Assembly: GCA_029721515.1 (NCBI GenBank)
Contig: CM056551.1
Coordinates: 27,390,437 to 27,454,436, forward strand
DNA from: Synanceia verrucosa
Lineage: Eukaryota > Chordata > Actinopteri > Perciformes > Synanceiidae
Direction: 5' to 3'
DNA: 64,000 nucleotides
Under the pieces are notes generated by a model. That model saw only the letters and a program-made list of their open reading frames with translations. It did not search any database and was not told the DNA's origin. This document shows, piece by piece, positions 14,801-27,602 of this stretch; the stretch's first letter is position 1, and the number at the start of each line of letters is the position of its first letter. A program made the translations under genes and the position numbers.

Positions 14801-17597
14801 TGAGAAGCTGGATTATTGTCAGAGCGAATGAGCACAGATGACATCAGACTCTTTCATCAGGTCTTGTTTTGCCTATAATCTGTTTGCTGGATCACCTCTG
14901 AAGTACCCGACCCGACAGGGAGGAATTCACTCTGGTGTTGTGTTTGTGAAAAGAGGAGGAGGAGGAGGAGCATCCTTACCCTCTGGCTTCTTGTGAATCT
15001 GTCTGAACATGCTCTTGTACCAGTCTCTGGGCTTGTTCACACTCTGGTGTAAGAAAAGAGGGCAGAAGCTAAACACATCTGGTGAATCACACTCAAACAC
15101 TGCACCGCTGAATAAAAACAAAATTAAAAAAAAAAAGTTTTGTGTCTTTGTCTCACCGATCTGGAGGCGATGGGCATCCCCGTTTCATCCACCGGACCGA
15201 TTCCTGAGAACTTGATCAGCCTCTCCTCTTGGGTGGGAGTCCAGCTGCGAGGTAACGTGGCCGAGGCCTGGACGCCGTTGGACAGTCCACCTGAGTCACA
15301 AGAACTGTTCAGCAATTCTGATGCTTTCAGTTCTTATAATTGTTTTCAGTCGAATTCAGGTCACATTTACAGCAACAGATTTATTATTCCACCACAGAGT
15401 GTCAGGTGTTTTTCCACTGCTGCCTTAAATTAACAGTATTTCTGATTAACTAAATATTTTTAATGTTTCTCTAATGGTTAATCCACCAGTATGTGCAAGC
15501 TCTTTAATGCTAAAATATAATTATTAATTATAATTAAGTAGAAAAAAATTATTATTATTATCATTATTTTTGATTGAGATGATAAATTCCAGTTATTTCC
15601 CATCATTCCTGAACAGAAAACTGTGTTTTAGTGGTTGTTTATTATTCTGGATTCATTCTCAGAGAATTACAGTGTTCTGGATCAAATTTGGCCACTTTCC
15701 ACATTTTATCTGCAAGTTTTCCACTATAAATATTAAATTTCTACCGCAATATTACATTCCTACTGTAAACATTAAATCTCCTCTGCAAATTCTGGTGTTT
15801 TATATTTTTATATCTTTATTTTTATTTCTTATTTATGTGTGCCTTTAAGCACACATAAAAACAAAATTTCGTTATGCGTGCATAATGACAGTAAAGACTC
15901 TTGAATCTTGAAAAAGGTGAATTCAGTTTAAATTCCTCACTCCTGTTCAAAATGGTGAAGCGTAGGGAGAGAAAGAAAGAGTCTGAATTAAAGCTCTTTG
16001 ACACTCTGCGGTCTGTAAACATACATATTTTACTCTTTGATCGTTTTCATCTCTTACAAATAACAATTAAATATAAATCTAATTAAATAAAAATCTACTA
16101 AAACCTCTTTCCCATCACCATCAGTTTCTACACAAACTGGTATTATTTTATCTCAGGACATCCATTTTCAACTCCTCACTTAAACGAACACTTCAGTTCA
16201 GCGCTGGCTTCAGCTTCAGCATCTTTCAGCACAAGTTTTTCTGTTTCAGCGTCTCCCAGGGTTTATATTTCAAGAGCCACTTCAACAACAACTTTAAAAT
16301 GTCTAAACAGCTTCATCCCAGTGGTGAGCACATGTTACAATCACTTTAAATTCATATTTATTTCCTGAAAAGTTTAGTTGTTCAGTAAGACACTCAAGTG
16401 ACTCCCAGATTTAATAAATCCTGACCTTACCGTGCAGCTGTGAGGGGCCATAGTAGGATCCAAAGCTCAGAGTTGTTGGTCCACTTCCATTCACTTCTGA
16501 CACCTTGAGAAGAGCCGAACGTTATAAATTATAAACGTTTATCAGTAATAATAGTGGCAATAACTGGTTCAAAACATGTCCATGGCTGAACGTATAATAT
16601 AAGACAAGATAACCATTTGTTAGTCCCACAAACATGGAAATTTGCATTTGCTACAGCAGCAAAGTGGATAAGAACATCAAAATAAGGTGTAAAAAGCTAT
16701 CATATATATAACAAAATAAGTGAGCATAATGAAATAATTGGTGCAAAGAGTATTTCAGTAGGAATGAATAGGAGTAGTGCTGCACATTAACCGATGAAAA
16801 ATAGCCTGTGGTTCATCCTGTTTCCACAGGGAGGAGCACTTGTTAGCTGAATGCATGGCACTCAACCTCTGCAGTTACTATCAGCCTCCAGAGAGTGTAC
16901 TGTGCATACCTTGACCTGTCCACATGACAGCCCTGCTGAGCGATAAGGGCTCAGAGGAGGCGTGGGGAGCCCGGGTGAGATGACCACCTCCTGGATCAGC
17001 TCTGGAGAAGTGAGGATCTGCTGACCTGAGGAGACGAGCCGGGAGCCGTTTGGCTCGTCGACCACTTCCGCTCGTTGCTAAACACGAGAGGAAATAAGAA
17101 ATATGGAGGAAGAGAAACAGAGCGTGAGCTTTGCTCCTGTCGTGTCCTCCTGCTGGCCCTGGGTAAACACCGCTCTCTACAGGAGGTCATGGGAACTTAT
17201 TAGTGGCCCAGCTATTCTCTGGAGAATAACTGGCCCCAGCGGGGGGGGGGGTAATTTATTTAAAGCAGGACCAGTGGAAAGTGGCGCTCCACCCACTCCA
17301 CCCATCATCTCTCTTGCCACAACTACAGAAAGGGCTCATTCAAGGTGCAGATAGGGGACAGGAGAGGATCATTATGAGCCCATTAACTCCTTGTTGACCA
17401 GGCCAGAGAGGTGAGGAAACTCCAGCAGGGCCAGCAGTGGTCTTGTGGTCTCCGTAGTGATCTTCTGACCCCCCATCGCATCCATGATGGCTATTCTCAC
17501 TCTTCAATTGGAACACTATACAGAAGCAGGTGCTTTGGGGGTCATGTGAACTGCTGTAAAATTCAACATTTAAAACAGGCTTTACCTGAGACTGCAT
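5840..17597 (-). CDS. sorbs3: Vinexin (sorbin and SH3 domain protein 3), 20 coding exons
   Basis: This is a SORBS-family adaptor linking vinculin at focal adhesions and cell junctions to actin and signalling proteins. Coding exons, high to low: 17597-17586, 17077-16910, 16503-16431, 15290-15157, 15043-14980, 14182-14144, 14057-13970, 12864-12756, 11580-11527, 11399-11292, 10673-10627, 9508-9438, 8953-8892, 8735-8689, 8584-8470, 8392-8267, 7637-7125, 7009-6933, 6839-6733, 5901-5840. All have AG/GT borders and matching phases, giving 691 aa (human SORBS3 is about 670). The SoHo domain is at about 105-150 (GIGPVDETGMPIAS, then KPRDWYKSMFRQIHKK). SH3-1 is at 347-397, SH3-2 at 419-474 and SH3-3 at 637-691 (ends GTFPGNYVAPL). 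A Ser/Pro-rich linker (475-636) precedes SH3-3. The SH3 sequences fit SORBS3 better than SORBS1 or SORBS2. The start is the first in-frame ATG after a stop in its exon; the tiny first exon (MQSQ) is the least certain part. Confidence 0.93.
5940..6215 (+). mobile_element. LINE-type 3' tail fragment
   Basis: An AT-rich stretch ends in ctgctggaactgtgaattt, then gatgaataaagtatctatct. This is the familiar 3' end of fish non-LTR retrotransposon copies: a polyadenylation-like AATAAA followed by a short tandem tail. No coding part remains. It sits inside the last intron of sorbs3, which runs from 5902 to 6732. Confidence 0.55.
7864..7906. repeat. Short ctaag pentamer repeat
   Basis: A run of ctatg and ctaag pentamers sits in the sorbs3 intron between 7638 and 8266. 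A related gttagcttagcttagcataaag motif occurs at about 13297 in another sorbs3 intron, so both probably derive from one dispersed fish repeat. Confidence 0.5.
12882..12903. repeat. CA microsatellite
   Basis: About eleven CA dinucleotides lie in a sorbs3 intron, 17 bp from the acceptor side of the exon 12864-12756. Confidence 0.9.
13801..13937. repeat. 10-bp minisatellite in sorbs3 intron
   Basis: About 14 tandem units of roughly 10 bp, of the form gtagacccct / gcagactcct, with single-base variants and a few 9-bp units. The array ends about 32 bp from the splice donor of the sorbs3 exon at 14057-13970. Confidence 0.9.
15650..15912 (+). mobile_element. Retroelement 3' tail, copy 1 of 3
   Basis: AT-rich sequence ends in ttcgttatgcgtgcataatg, then acagtaaagactcttgaatc. 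The same ending is found near 53665 and 55562, so these are three plus-strand copies of one family. The structure (truncated 5' side, shared 3' end with an AATAAA/AGTAAA element and short tail) fits a LINE-type retroelement. The left boundary is approximate. It lies in the sorbs3 intron 15291-16430. Confidence 0.6.
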
Positions 17598-17658
17598 GGG
17601 AGCTGTTGTGGTCCTTGTGTGACAGATGTTAAATTCTTGTGTGCAGCATCAAAAGTAT
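17598..17658 (-). other. sorbs3: sorbs3 5' UTR part of start exon
   Basis: A strong acceptor (tgcatgtctttgcag read on the minus strand) precedes 61 bp of leader before the ATG at 17597-17595. An in-frame TGA in this leader supports that ATG as the start. A short out-of-frame upstream ATG begins a six-codon frame ending in TAA within the same leader, which could reduce initiation at the main ATG. Confidence 0.6.
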
Positions 17659-19428
17659 CTGCAAAGACATGCAAAATGAAAGCACACTTTAAATTAACAT
17701 GATGTATTTTCCACAGGTGTCGCAATACTCCTATCAGGAATATCAACTATGTCTCTTAAAATAATGGAATTTAATTAGTGCCTTCCAAACAAGGTGCCAT
17801 TAGATAAAGATGACAGCGTTTAATAAAGCTTTTGTGCCTGTCCTCATTGTTACCGCAAACTATTCTGCGGCTTCTTTTATCAAAAGTTCAGTCAGGTACA
17901 AAGGATGTTCTTGTCACAGGTGTCGTTTTACCAGGTCATGAATGCTCTGCCTTGGGGATTGAATGCTTTACAAATAAATTAATGATTTATTAATCTTCAA
18001 ACAACTTCAGTGCGGGTAGCCTAATAATCCCAAAGCTGGATGGAAATACATGACATCACCTTTTTCTTTCATATTTCATGTGAAAAACCCTAAATTATAC
18101 GTAGATGACTAAAGATTAAGATGAATGAGTGTAAGTTCTGTCCTTTTTAACTCTTCTGGTCACTAGTTGTGTGGGGTCCCGCAGAGCTTTTTCTGTCATA
18201 AATCACATGGTTTCAGTCTTGACAGCTGTTCTATTATCCCGTCCCACTAGTATTCCAAAAAGGGAAAGTTAGCGTCACCCTGTTCCTGAGGAAAAACCCA
18301 CTCAAAAAAAATATGAGTGACTCACATGCCTGCTTCATTTTCCCAGCTGAACAATGTCGTAATAATCTGGACTTGTTGGGGGGGCTGGATGATGGAGAAG
18401 GTCGGCTACTGAAAGCAGAGACCAGCTCCTAATCAATTCCACCTCAGAAAAACAAATTAGGCTGTTTCGACATCAAAGGCACGGCCATTTCCGCTCCTGT
18501 AAGCGGCAGGCACTTCTCATCTACAGTGGCTAAGTGGCCCATAATAACTCTGTAGGCATAGCAACCACGACCACTGTACAGCCCTACATCCCTCTGCAGG
18601 AACAAGGTGGTCAAAACTTACAATAAGTAATAAATCAGGATTAAGCTCATTTTTTCGTGCAGACTATGACTCTGTAGCTTGGCAGGAAGGTAATAAGCGA
18701 GCGTGGGTCAGAGCTGCCTAACACAATTTGCACTAATGAGTTTTCCATGTGGCATTTGCAGCTGAGCCTTGGAGTCTGTAATCACTGTGGTCAATTCCAA
18801 GAAAACTATACGCTCTCTGTGTCTCTGCACATACGGTTATAGGAGACGTACGCTGATACAATCAACCGGCTTTCCAGACAACGATGTCAGTCTCACTGAG
18901 TCATCATCTCCCAATAAAATGCCTTACATAACGGCAAAAATATGGGAAGCGGAGGATTGTGCCTGCAGCAATCCCATTACAGCTCAGGCATGACGGATGA
19001 CCCGCAGCAATCACAGCCAGCTGATTATCCCTCTAACAATAGACAGCACTGCAAAAGAGCTGCATTTACAAATAATGTCTCATATATACGATGTGTGTGA
19101 CGTGCTGGTTCTTATTTACACCAGATCTCCTCATGCACTTTGAAGATCCCACTGAGCTGATGAACTGGAAAAGTGATTCATTCAAGCAAACCATGACAGC
19201 TGCCCTTTGTCCATACACAAGCATTGCATTAAAAATACTCACAAATATATTCACTTTAAATGCTTTAAGTAATAAGTGACCAGCTAAAAAGAGATCCTCC
19301 CTGTCCTGATGAACACCCCTTTCAAACTCCTGTAGGCGTTTTCTTTCTCTTAAACCTTCAAAGTTTGAAGAACAAGTCCAGAGATCGCTTTTAACTTTGG
19401 AAAGCTCCATCCAGAGCTACAGAATACA

Positions 19429-19899
19429 TTAACTTTTTGAGTGCCATTGACGTATTTCACCGTCATTTAAAATCCAGCGTTTGAGTGCCATCCACGTAAT
19501 AATCAGTGGTTTTTCAGCAGCAGGTCGCTGATCGCAGTCTCCCGCAGCCTGTGAGTAATTTTAGGGCTTCTGGGAGATGTAGTCAGAGCACAAAGAGATG
19601 GTATACGCCACAGAGATCAAAACAGGAAGTGGAGACGATCAAGATTAGAGAACAAAATGGACGGATTCTGGACAAAAAGTGGTGATTTTGGTGAAAGTGG
19701 CCTCTAAGAAGAAGAAGGTAAAAACAAATATTTTTTTCATGATGAAATAGAGAGTCTCTTCTTTCATTTGAGCTATTCAGTGTTTTCAGAGTCATAGTAC
19801 AAAATATTCTGTGGGTCTAGAAATATGACTCAAAATGGGCAAAAACACTGGAACAAGGCACTTTCTGTTTTATAAAACAGCTGGCACTCAAAGAGTTAA
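19429..19899. mobile_element. piggyBac-like short element, copy 1
   Basis: The element is bounded by TTAA on both sides, and its ends are inverted repeats of the form ctttttgagtgcca / tggcactcaaagag. TTAA target duplication is characteristic of the piggyBac superfamily. It has no transposase frame. A shorter relative lies at 45763-46070, sharing terminal and internal blocks such as catgatgaaatagagagtct. Confidence 0.7.
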
Positions 19900-22800
19900 A
19901 CAACCTCGAGATGAGTTCAATAACCTTCAAGTTTAAAATGGTGCCCCTTTAATACAGTTATATTGATGCCATTTAGTGAGAGTAAAAGGTGACATCAACA
20001 ATCTGACTGAAAACATCTCTGTATTTCCCTGAGGGGATGAATCGTTGCTCAAACACTCAAACAGTCGCATCCTGATGAGTAAGCCCATGTCATAACAGTG
20101 TCTCATTTCTCCAGGGAGCTGAAACCAGCAGAGAAATCCTCCAACGGTGCACACATTCCCCCTTCCAGAGCACCAGACACAATCCTTCCTAATATGGAAA
20201 AATCAGTGTTGATATCTAGCAAGAAAATCCCTGTCCGGAGGTCTGGCTCTCCCAGCGTTCGCTCTGAACCGCCGGTGAATTCTTACGTAATTACTGAGAC
20301 TCAACAGCTCTGAGATTTCACAAGCTGACAGGGTTTTATTTCAAACTGGTGCTGCGCTGATGCTATCTTTTGGAAATGTAAGAACTTTACAGCCCAGGTA
20401 TTAGCTAAACCCCTGCTAGGTGAGAGGTCCATTATCACCACAGGATCCGTTTTAGGAGGAGCCATAAAGGCCCACGTGCTTCTCAGCACAAGATGATGTC
20501 CTCCACTTTATATTTCCAGACAACTGCAGTCTATTTTATGTTGCTTTCTACGTTTAGTCAGTCACAGGGTAACCAAGGACAATCACAATGAGAAATCAGG
20601 GGGTTTAGAGTGGAAATGTTTGCCTCAACCCTCTCAGGATATGATCTCGAAGAAGCACAGGGCCAGATGTTGAACTCTTCAAAACGGAAGTCGAACATCT
20701 TCAAGTCAGATATTTGTTACATGAGTGAATGGATGTTTGTTTCTCTTCCATTTAACACTCAAGTTGCAGATGAGGAACCAGACTTCAACAGACCAGCTCA
20801 GCAGCTACAAGGTCAATGATCTTCACCACACCCTGATTCCTGAGTCACAACGGGAGGTTTGCACGGTCGAGAATAGGAACACAACAGCGATTCAACAGTA
20901 ACATTATTGGCAAACTTAAAAAAAAAAAAAAGCTCAATCATGGCGAGTGAACTTGCAGTGAGGTCAGCGCTCCTCAACACTCATCAGTCACCAAGAGTTC
21001 CTGTTCTTCTTCTTCCATAGAAGGATGCGACGTGTCTTTCTGAGAAGACCCAGCCTGACCTACGATGACCTCCTCCTCCTCCTCCTCCTCCACAGCTCCT
21101 CACATTGTTGTCACTAAGAACAAGGATGTCAAGGTGACCACACACACCCTCGTGAATAACTGTCACGGCGTCGACCCCTGAACTCCTGTGATCTGCTGGC
21201 GCGCCATCGGGGAAGCGTGGTGATTTGTGGTCATCAGTGACGGTAGAGAATGTGTCGCTAAAGAGCAGGAACAATCGCTGAAGGTCCAGAGGCTTAAATA
21301 AAACAAATAAAACTGTCACCAGTGAGCCATTAGAAAACACAAGTGTGGCTTCTGTGTGAAGGCTGGTGAATGGAAACGCAGAGTTAATCATTGACACCAT
21401 GAGGTGGGAACTACTGCACAAGAACAGATCCAAGTCCTGCTCTCATACATGAAGGACGAGGAGCTCAGTTTATACTGAAGGTGGTCACTTATATTTGACC
21501 TCAAACTATCTTTTCCCAGCCATCTTCCAAAAAGCATAAACAGACTCTGATCCTCTCATGAAGTGTGTGTTTCCTGGATATGAACAGACAGGAGGGTCAA
21601 GTCTTATCACCTGTTTGCACGAACACGACGTCACCGCAGACCAACCTGTTGCATAACCAGGGTCATTAAAAACCCTGAAGGAATCCCGTCCTAAAAAGTG
21701 GCAAAAGGGTAATCACAAGCACATTTGCTGGATAAATAAAGTGGGAATTTATTTCCAAACACAAAGTAAATGAGTCACTGTGCAGTTATGTGAGAGATGT
21801 TAGAGGTCCTGCGAGGGTGATCGCTGCCCTTCTGCAGCCCAGCAGATGTACGGCCCATACAAGGGCCTGGAGCGGCGAGTTTATGATATGCAGTTATTGG
21901 GGGATACGCACATTTATCAGTAGGGAAGTATTTCGCCTCCTTGTATGGTGCTCCTCCAGTCAGGAGCAGCAGGAGGAGTCAGTCTGAGTGCTTCTTGTCA
22001 ATGGAGGCGATGTGTTTTTGCCAACCCTCTACCAGAAGCACCAAACACTGAGCTGGAGTTTATCAGATCTACAACAAACACACATCATTCAAGAGAAGTC
22101 CTTATTTGGGTGGATTTGTCACACGACGTGCATGAGAAAGTACACTACAGAGAAAACACTCACAAATCCTCACGCTTGTCATTTTGCATCTTCAAAGGCG
22201 AGTGCAGTCTGTGGATATGAGGGCTGGCAGCCGGACCCCTGGTTAATATCACAAAGGGAATCAGAGGCAGCTGTGAAAATCAGCCTGACAGTGAGCCACC
22301 GGTGACGACTGGACAGGACGGGCCTGACTCCAGACCATTAAGGCTTGAAGTCTAAATGAGTTCCTCTGGAGCTCTGCTGGCACACATATACCCACCGTGA
22401 TGGTGGGTGACATGTGGGGAAACACTGCCCACTGTGGCCTTCCTCTCTCCAGCTGCAACTCACAGCTGCTCTCCAGAAAACACTCCCACCAGGTTTCAAC
22501 ATCAAATCTGCACACGCCACATGGCTTTGACTTGTTTTCAAAAAGCATCGAACACAATGCACACGAGCCGTCAGACAGGTTGCTCAACCTTTAAGAGGAG
22601 ACAAGTTTCTACAGCCTCAGAGCTGACGCTAACTCCCGTGGGAAACGGCGTACTCACCTTAAACCCAGCGGACCCACACCTCTTCCTGATAAACCAGCGA
22701 CCCTCGCTGCTCCGGCTCTCTGTGTGTCACTCATGAGACTAACCAGGACACACAATCTCCCTCCACCTCTCTCTCTCTCTCAGGCCTGCCTCCACGAAGG

Positions 22801-25499
22801 ACTTCCCAGTTGACAGCCATTGCCATGGCAACCCACTTCGGCCCCTGTTCAAAAGGCACCCTCTGCTCTTGACTCGGCTCTATTGTCGTGACGAGGTGAT
22901 ATTTCACAGCGCAGGATTAACCAAAGGGAATGCAAATAGTTCATCACCTCCACCTCCACCGCCCAGCGACTCCATGACACCCCCTCCTCACTCCTAACTT
23001 CACCTGCTTTTGTGTGTGCATCTTTTATGTGATATGTGAGTGCAAAAGGCCCAGATCTCAAGCATGCAGGGAGAACAGGAGCTCTGTCTGCATCAGTGTC
23101 AGCACTGTTCACAGCAAACACCACACGCTGCTGGACGTCAGGGTGGAAGGAAGTAACCAGAGGCTGAAAGAGGCTCAAATTATTCAACTATTAAGGAGAT
23201 GGGATGCAGATAATTCCAGACGAACCGCGGGGCGCCCAAAAAGACCCCAGCAAGAGTCAAAGGAATGAAGCTCAATTCCCAAATCGGACTGCTGCTCTCG
23301 AGCACAAATAAAACCAGGATTTCCAGTTTGCCTGCTGCTCTTGCCAGTGAAGACAAACAGTCCAAAGCCTGAAGTGTAACATCCTGACTGGTTGTTCTGG
23401 CTGAGGCTGCAGGTAAACGAGGTGAGACATCCAGTCACCTGCTAACGCACAAGATCAGCTTTTATACTCATGTGCACTTTGGTTCGAGCAATAAACTGAA
23501 CAAGGACGAGAAGCATGTCTCTCCCAGAGTGTGGGGACCAGGTCCAAGTTGAAACTGAAGGACTCAGCTCTTTTTTAATAATTCAGTGGTCTGGCTTGTT
23601 GGAGCGAGACTCCGGGCACAGATCCGTTTACAGGCCCTGCTCTCTGAACAGGGTTTGTTTTTGCCAAACAGTTGAACCCAAGGGGCGAGCTGGGCAGCGC
23701 TGGCCTTCGGGCGGAGGCTCGTCTTCATAATCTGCGTCCCGTCGGAGCAGACTTTCACCCCGCTGTGATCACATCTGACACCCTGTCACTCTGCAGCTAA
23801 ATGAGGTAATCACGCAAGAGGTGATTGCAGCTTTGGCCCGGGACGTGACACCAACTCACCACACTGGATCCTTGTTCGCTTTGTGTCACCGATGCCAGCT
23901 CCCCCTTTTTTTCAGTGACAGAGAAACATTGTCAGGACAGGCTCGGTGTTTTGCCTCAGTCCTTCTGAGATGCACGGACTCCAGCTGACCTTTAATACGC
24001 TGTGAAGGCCAACCGCTGTCTCTCCACACTGAGTGCTAGGTTCCTGCAGAAGCTCGTTAAAAAGCCTGACAGCCACAGATTGCAACGAATGAATAAACCT
24101 CAACATAAATCTGTTAGGTAATCAAAAACTACCTCACTTAATGACTTCAGCCCTGGGCCTTTTTTTCTTCTCTATATTCTGAGGAAACAAGAGGCAACAA
24201 GTCAGGAGATAAAGTCATTGTGAAATGAAGCCATAACAGCAGAGAGATGAGTAAACAGGTAAGCAAGCATCAGCATAAGCAAGGAGGACAGATAAGGAGG
24301 TCTGGACATCTTTCAGTGCCGGTGCTCTTACAGGAACAAGACTCAAGGTTTATTTTAGCAGTAAACAACATTTTTCAGAGCCGTGTACATCCCAGGACTC
24401 TGTTGACAGATGAGGACAAACAATCAGACAGAGTCCTAAATCCTTGTGGGACCTGCTTGGTCTTATTCTGAGTAAGTTTGGTGAGAAACAATAAAAGCTT
24501 GAGGACATTTCTAACAGGGGAATATTCACACAGTGAAATGTTTCCAACCAACACAACAATAAGAAGCAGCTTCTGGACAGACGCCTGATGATCTCCTGAA
24601 CCACCAGACAGTAAAAGTCCTCTCCATGTCCGCCCTTTTCCAGACCAGGGAAAAACTGTCACAACAGGAGCAAAGATAAACTGTTGTTGTTTGTCTCAGT
24701 GGATTTTCCAGAGATAAACTGAGTGATGAAGGGAAACAACATGATGCTCAACTCTACAAAACTACAAAGTCGAACACATGACAGAAGCTGAACTGAGGAT
24801 ATTCCTCTCTGGTCCCAGTAACCAAGGTGGAGTTGTGCTGTACTTACAGACGAGTGCAGGTCTCCTCAGTGCAGAGCGAAGCAGAGGAAGTGAATGAAAA
24901 AGAAGGAGGGAATCTCTGTCGCTCGTCTCTCCGTCTCCCTCCCTCTTTCTCAGACCAACAGGGTGTCTTTTATCTTTGCTCAGTGATTCAATGGGTCTGA
25001 ATGTTTGACTGAGCGGCCGCGTGGGCGTGCGTATGCGTGCGTAAAGCTTGTGCTTGCATGTGTGTGTGTGTGAGCATGCATTTTAAAGCTCATCGGGGAG
25101 AAGGCACTCAGTAATAGTTTCCATCCACAGCTGGAAATAATAGAGATTCTCATACAGGCACAGGCGCAGTGGCACCGCCCTCCAGTGCTGTTACGCGCTA
25201 GAGGAGAGGAGGATTTCCATAACCATCTGAATAAGGCACGAGTGACACACATGTTATAATAGCACAGTCTCTTCACTGCCCTGGGTATTAAGATGATTCA
25301 GATCCGGCACAAAAGACAGTCTGGAGGTGCTTCCTGTGAGACCCAGGTGGTTCTAATCTGTTGCTCACCTGACAGTTTGCAGCACCTTTACGCGCACATT
25401 TCTAAGCACACATGCGCAAAAGGGCCGCACACAAACACATGACGGCCTCAGAGAAGTGTCAGTGTTTCCATGTTGAGCTCCAGCAGCAGAACTACTCAC

Positions 25500-25580
25500 C
25501 CAGTATGAGGAGAGCCTTGCAGCAAAGTCAGGAGCAGCAGCGCTGCTGCTTTCCTTCCTGCGTCCTCAGCTGAAGAGTGA
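25500..25580 (-). other. Candidate 5' non-coding exon of sorbs3
   Basis: A minus-strand GC-rich stretch ends in a good donor (catactgg then gtgagt). It contains no ATG in its 3' part, as expected of a leader exon, and lies upstream of sorbs3 on the right strand. Alternatives with similar donors end at 24848 and 22658. This is inference from splice signals only; the right edge is arbitrary. Confidence 0.25.
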
Positions 25581-26525
25581 GCGCGTTATCTGCGGCCTCC
25601 TCCTCCACTGTTTCCTCGTCCAGAGAAATCAGTCTGCAGACGCCCTGCTGACGATTCCAGAAGCCTCAGCTTTTCCATCCAAGATAAATATTTAACAGGT
25701 TGGCTGCGAGATCAACAACCAAAGGTCAAAGCTCTGCTCCTTCATATTCATGCTGGACCCAGAAGACTTTCACAGTCCAGATGAGGAACAAGCTGCAACT
25801 GATGTGGAGAGAAACAATTAGTAATTTCTATATTTGGTCTGATAATGTAATGTTAAAGAGCACAGTGAGAAAAAAGTCAGAATGCATTCACTGAAACTGA
25901 GTCTGCTGCCAAAAGTCTGTGAGGAAGATGCACTTTGCCAAAAGTCTCCTCTTTGTTTTGCATCCAGATAAGAAGAGTCACACTGCCGCTCAGTGGGCCT
26001 GAAGAGAACTGTGATTAGATTTTTAGGAGGCGACCAAAAGCACAAACACGCTGTAGAAATAAATGTGTCACACAGTGGCAAAAGTTTCCTCCATAATTCA
26101 CAGTGGAAAAAAAAAAATTGGCACAGCACGTTTTTAGTCATAATAATAATAAATAATAAATGCAATATTTACATTTCATATTAAAATATTTACTATTTAT
26201 TTAATGCTTTTTATCATAGCAGGCTAAGGAGAGAGTCAAAATATATCATGTCATCATATTAAATTAAATTGAAAATGCAAAGTAGTATTATTACCAGTAC
26301 ATGTGAAAAGTAACGTTAATTATATTGCTAATTTAGTTAGCAGTTATAATAATACTGGCAATGATAGCATTATATCTAGATGTATTTATTTATTTACATC
26401 TCATAAATTTACATAAAAATCACATCGAAATTAATATTTGAGAGAGATTACAATTATGATTTCTTTGTTGGAAATTATTATTATTTTGCATCACTATATT
26501 TTACACAAACCTCTATAATTATGTG

Positions 26526-26528
<3 letters not shown>

Positions 26529-26582
<54 letters not shown>
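26529..26582. repeat. TA microsatellite
   Basis: An uninterrupted run of about 27 AT/TA dinucleotides within AT-rich sequence. Confidence 0.95.
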
Positions 26583-26584
<2 letters not shown>

Positions 26585-26699
26585 TATAATCTCATATATT
26601 ATCATTCTTATATAATAATATGATATTTTATTAATATTAACAAATATATATACTGACTAAAAACAATTCTTGTGTACCTATTTGTGCTAATAAACCAAC

Positions 26700-26938
26700 A
26701 TCTAAGACATTATGAGGAGGGTCCCCAGCAAAAGAGGAATTTTATTTTCCCATTATTCATTTTTCTATTTTGGTTCTCTTATTTCATTACATTTATCTGA
26801 CATTACTATTTTTATACTGTATTTATTCCTTTGTTCTGTTTTTTATTCTGACTTGTTTTGCACAATCTCTGGCTAAATACTTCCCTTTGGGATTAATAAA
26901 GTTCGATCTTATCTTATCTTATCTTATTTTATCTTAAA
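26700..26938 (+). mobile_element. LINE-type 3' tail with atctt repeats
   Basis: AT-rich sequence ends in cctttgggattaataaagtt, followed by about six atctt-type units (26905-26938). This is the usual 3' end of a 5'-truncated fish non-LTR retrotransposon. It abuts the left arm of the large inverted repeat. Confidence 0.55.
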
Positions 26939-27057
26939 TATGGACGTTATGATATGTATTTTAAAATGTGTGGTTGATAGAAATCCCTAAAATATCTGCT
27001 CATAAAGGTATGTAGTTAATGAATTTGAAGATTTGACAGTACAAGTGGCCCTAGAGT

Positions 27058-27602
27058 CAGGGGCGTGTCTAGGGGTGTGGCCTGGGGGGACATGTGCCAA
27101 CCCTGAAATCTGATTGGCCACCCCAGGTGCCACCCTGCATGGTGGATATTTGACCATTAGTCGTGACTTGGTTTGCAATTCAACCTCCGACCTGAAGGGC
27201 AGTATTGCGCCAGGATGCTGTTCAACCTGCAACATGGTTTGTAAAGTAAACATTTGTAAGTTTTGTATTTATTTAGTTTGTTTTGGTTGGCACTTTATGT
27301 TATGATTTATATTTTTGCATTGTCTTTATTTTTGCACTTTTCATAAAAAATAACAGATTAAGGCTTTGTATTTTATACTTGTATCGTCCCATTTGGTTGT
27401 TCTTTTTATATTTCAGTTTATCCTACCATTTAAGATTTAAGATAATTTTAGTAGTCAAATTAATCATAAAAGACAAAAAATGATGAAGTGATGCTGTGCT
27501 GATGGAGGCGCATGAGCACCGATGTGCAGTGACTGATCCTGATGGCCACCCCTGCATGACTTGGTGCCCCACTTGAGCCACCCCTGTCTGGACACACCAC
27601 TG
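27058..27602. mobile_element. hAT-like non-autonomous element (545 bp)
   Basis: The ends are caggggcgtgtctag and the complement of ctggacacaccactg, matching at 12 of 15 positions; hAT elements typically begin CAGNGG. The flanks cctagagt (27050-27057) and cctccagt (27603-27610) agree at 6 of 8 positions, fitting the 8-bp target duplication of hAT elements. The other inverted-repeat arm carries the uninterrupted site cctcgagt at the same place. No transposase frame is present. Confidence 0.75.

Larger units (their letters stand above)
17659..26944. other. Non-coding region upstream of sorbs3
   Basis: No protein-like exon is supported in these 9 kb. Because the sorbs3 start exon has its own acceptor, its first exon must lie upstream. 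Three minus-strand donor sites follow GC-richer stretches and are candidates: exon 3' ends at 22658, 24848 and 25500. A piggyBac-like element (19429-19899), a TA microsatellite and LINE-tail material also lie here. A 149-codon minus-strand open frame at about 21433-20984 resembles nothing I recognise. Confidence 0.5.

Noticed and set aside
20984..21433. 149-codon minus-strand open frame upstream of sorbs3
   Set aside because: No recognisable domain. It contains a GAG-repeat-derived glycine run and lacks supporting splice context. Kept only as a remark.
22658..22734. ATG-initiated frame (MSDTQRAGAARVAG...) ending at a donor, as an alternative sorbs3 N-terminus
   Set aside because: Joined to the known acceptor at 17658 it reaches an in-frame TGA within three codons, so it cannot extend the sorbs3 protein.
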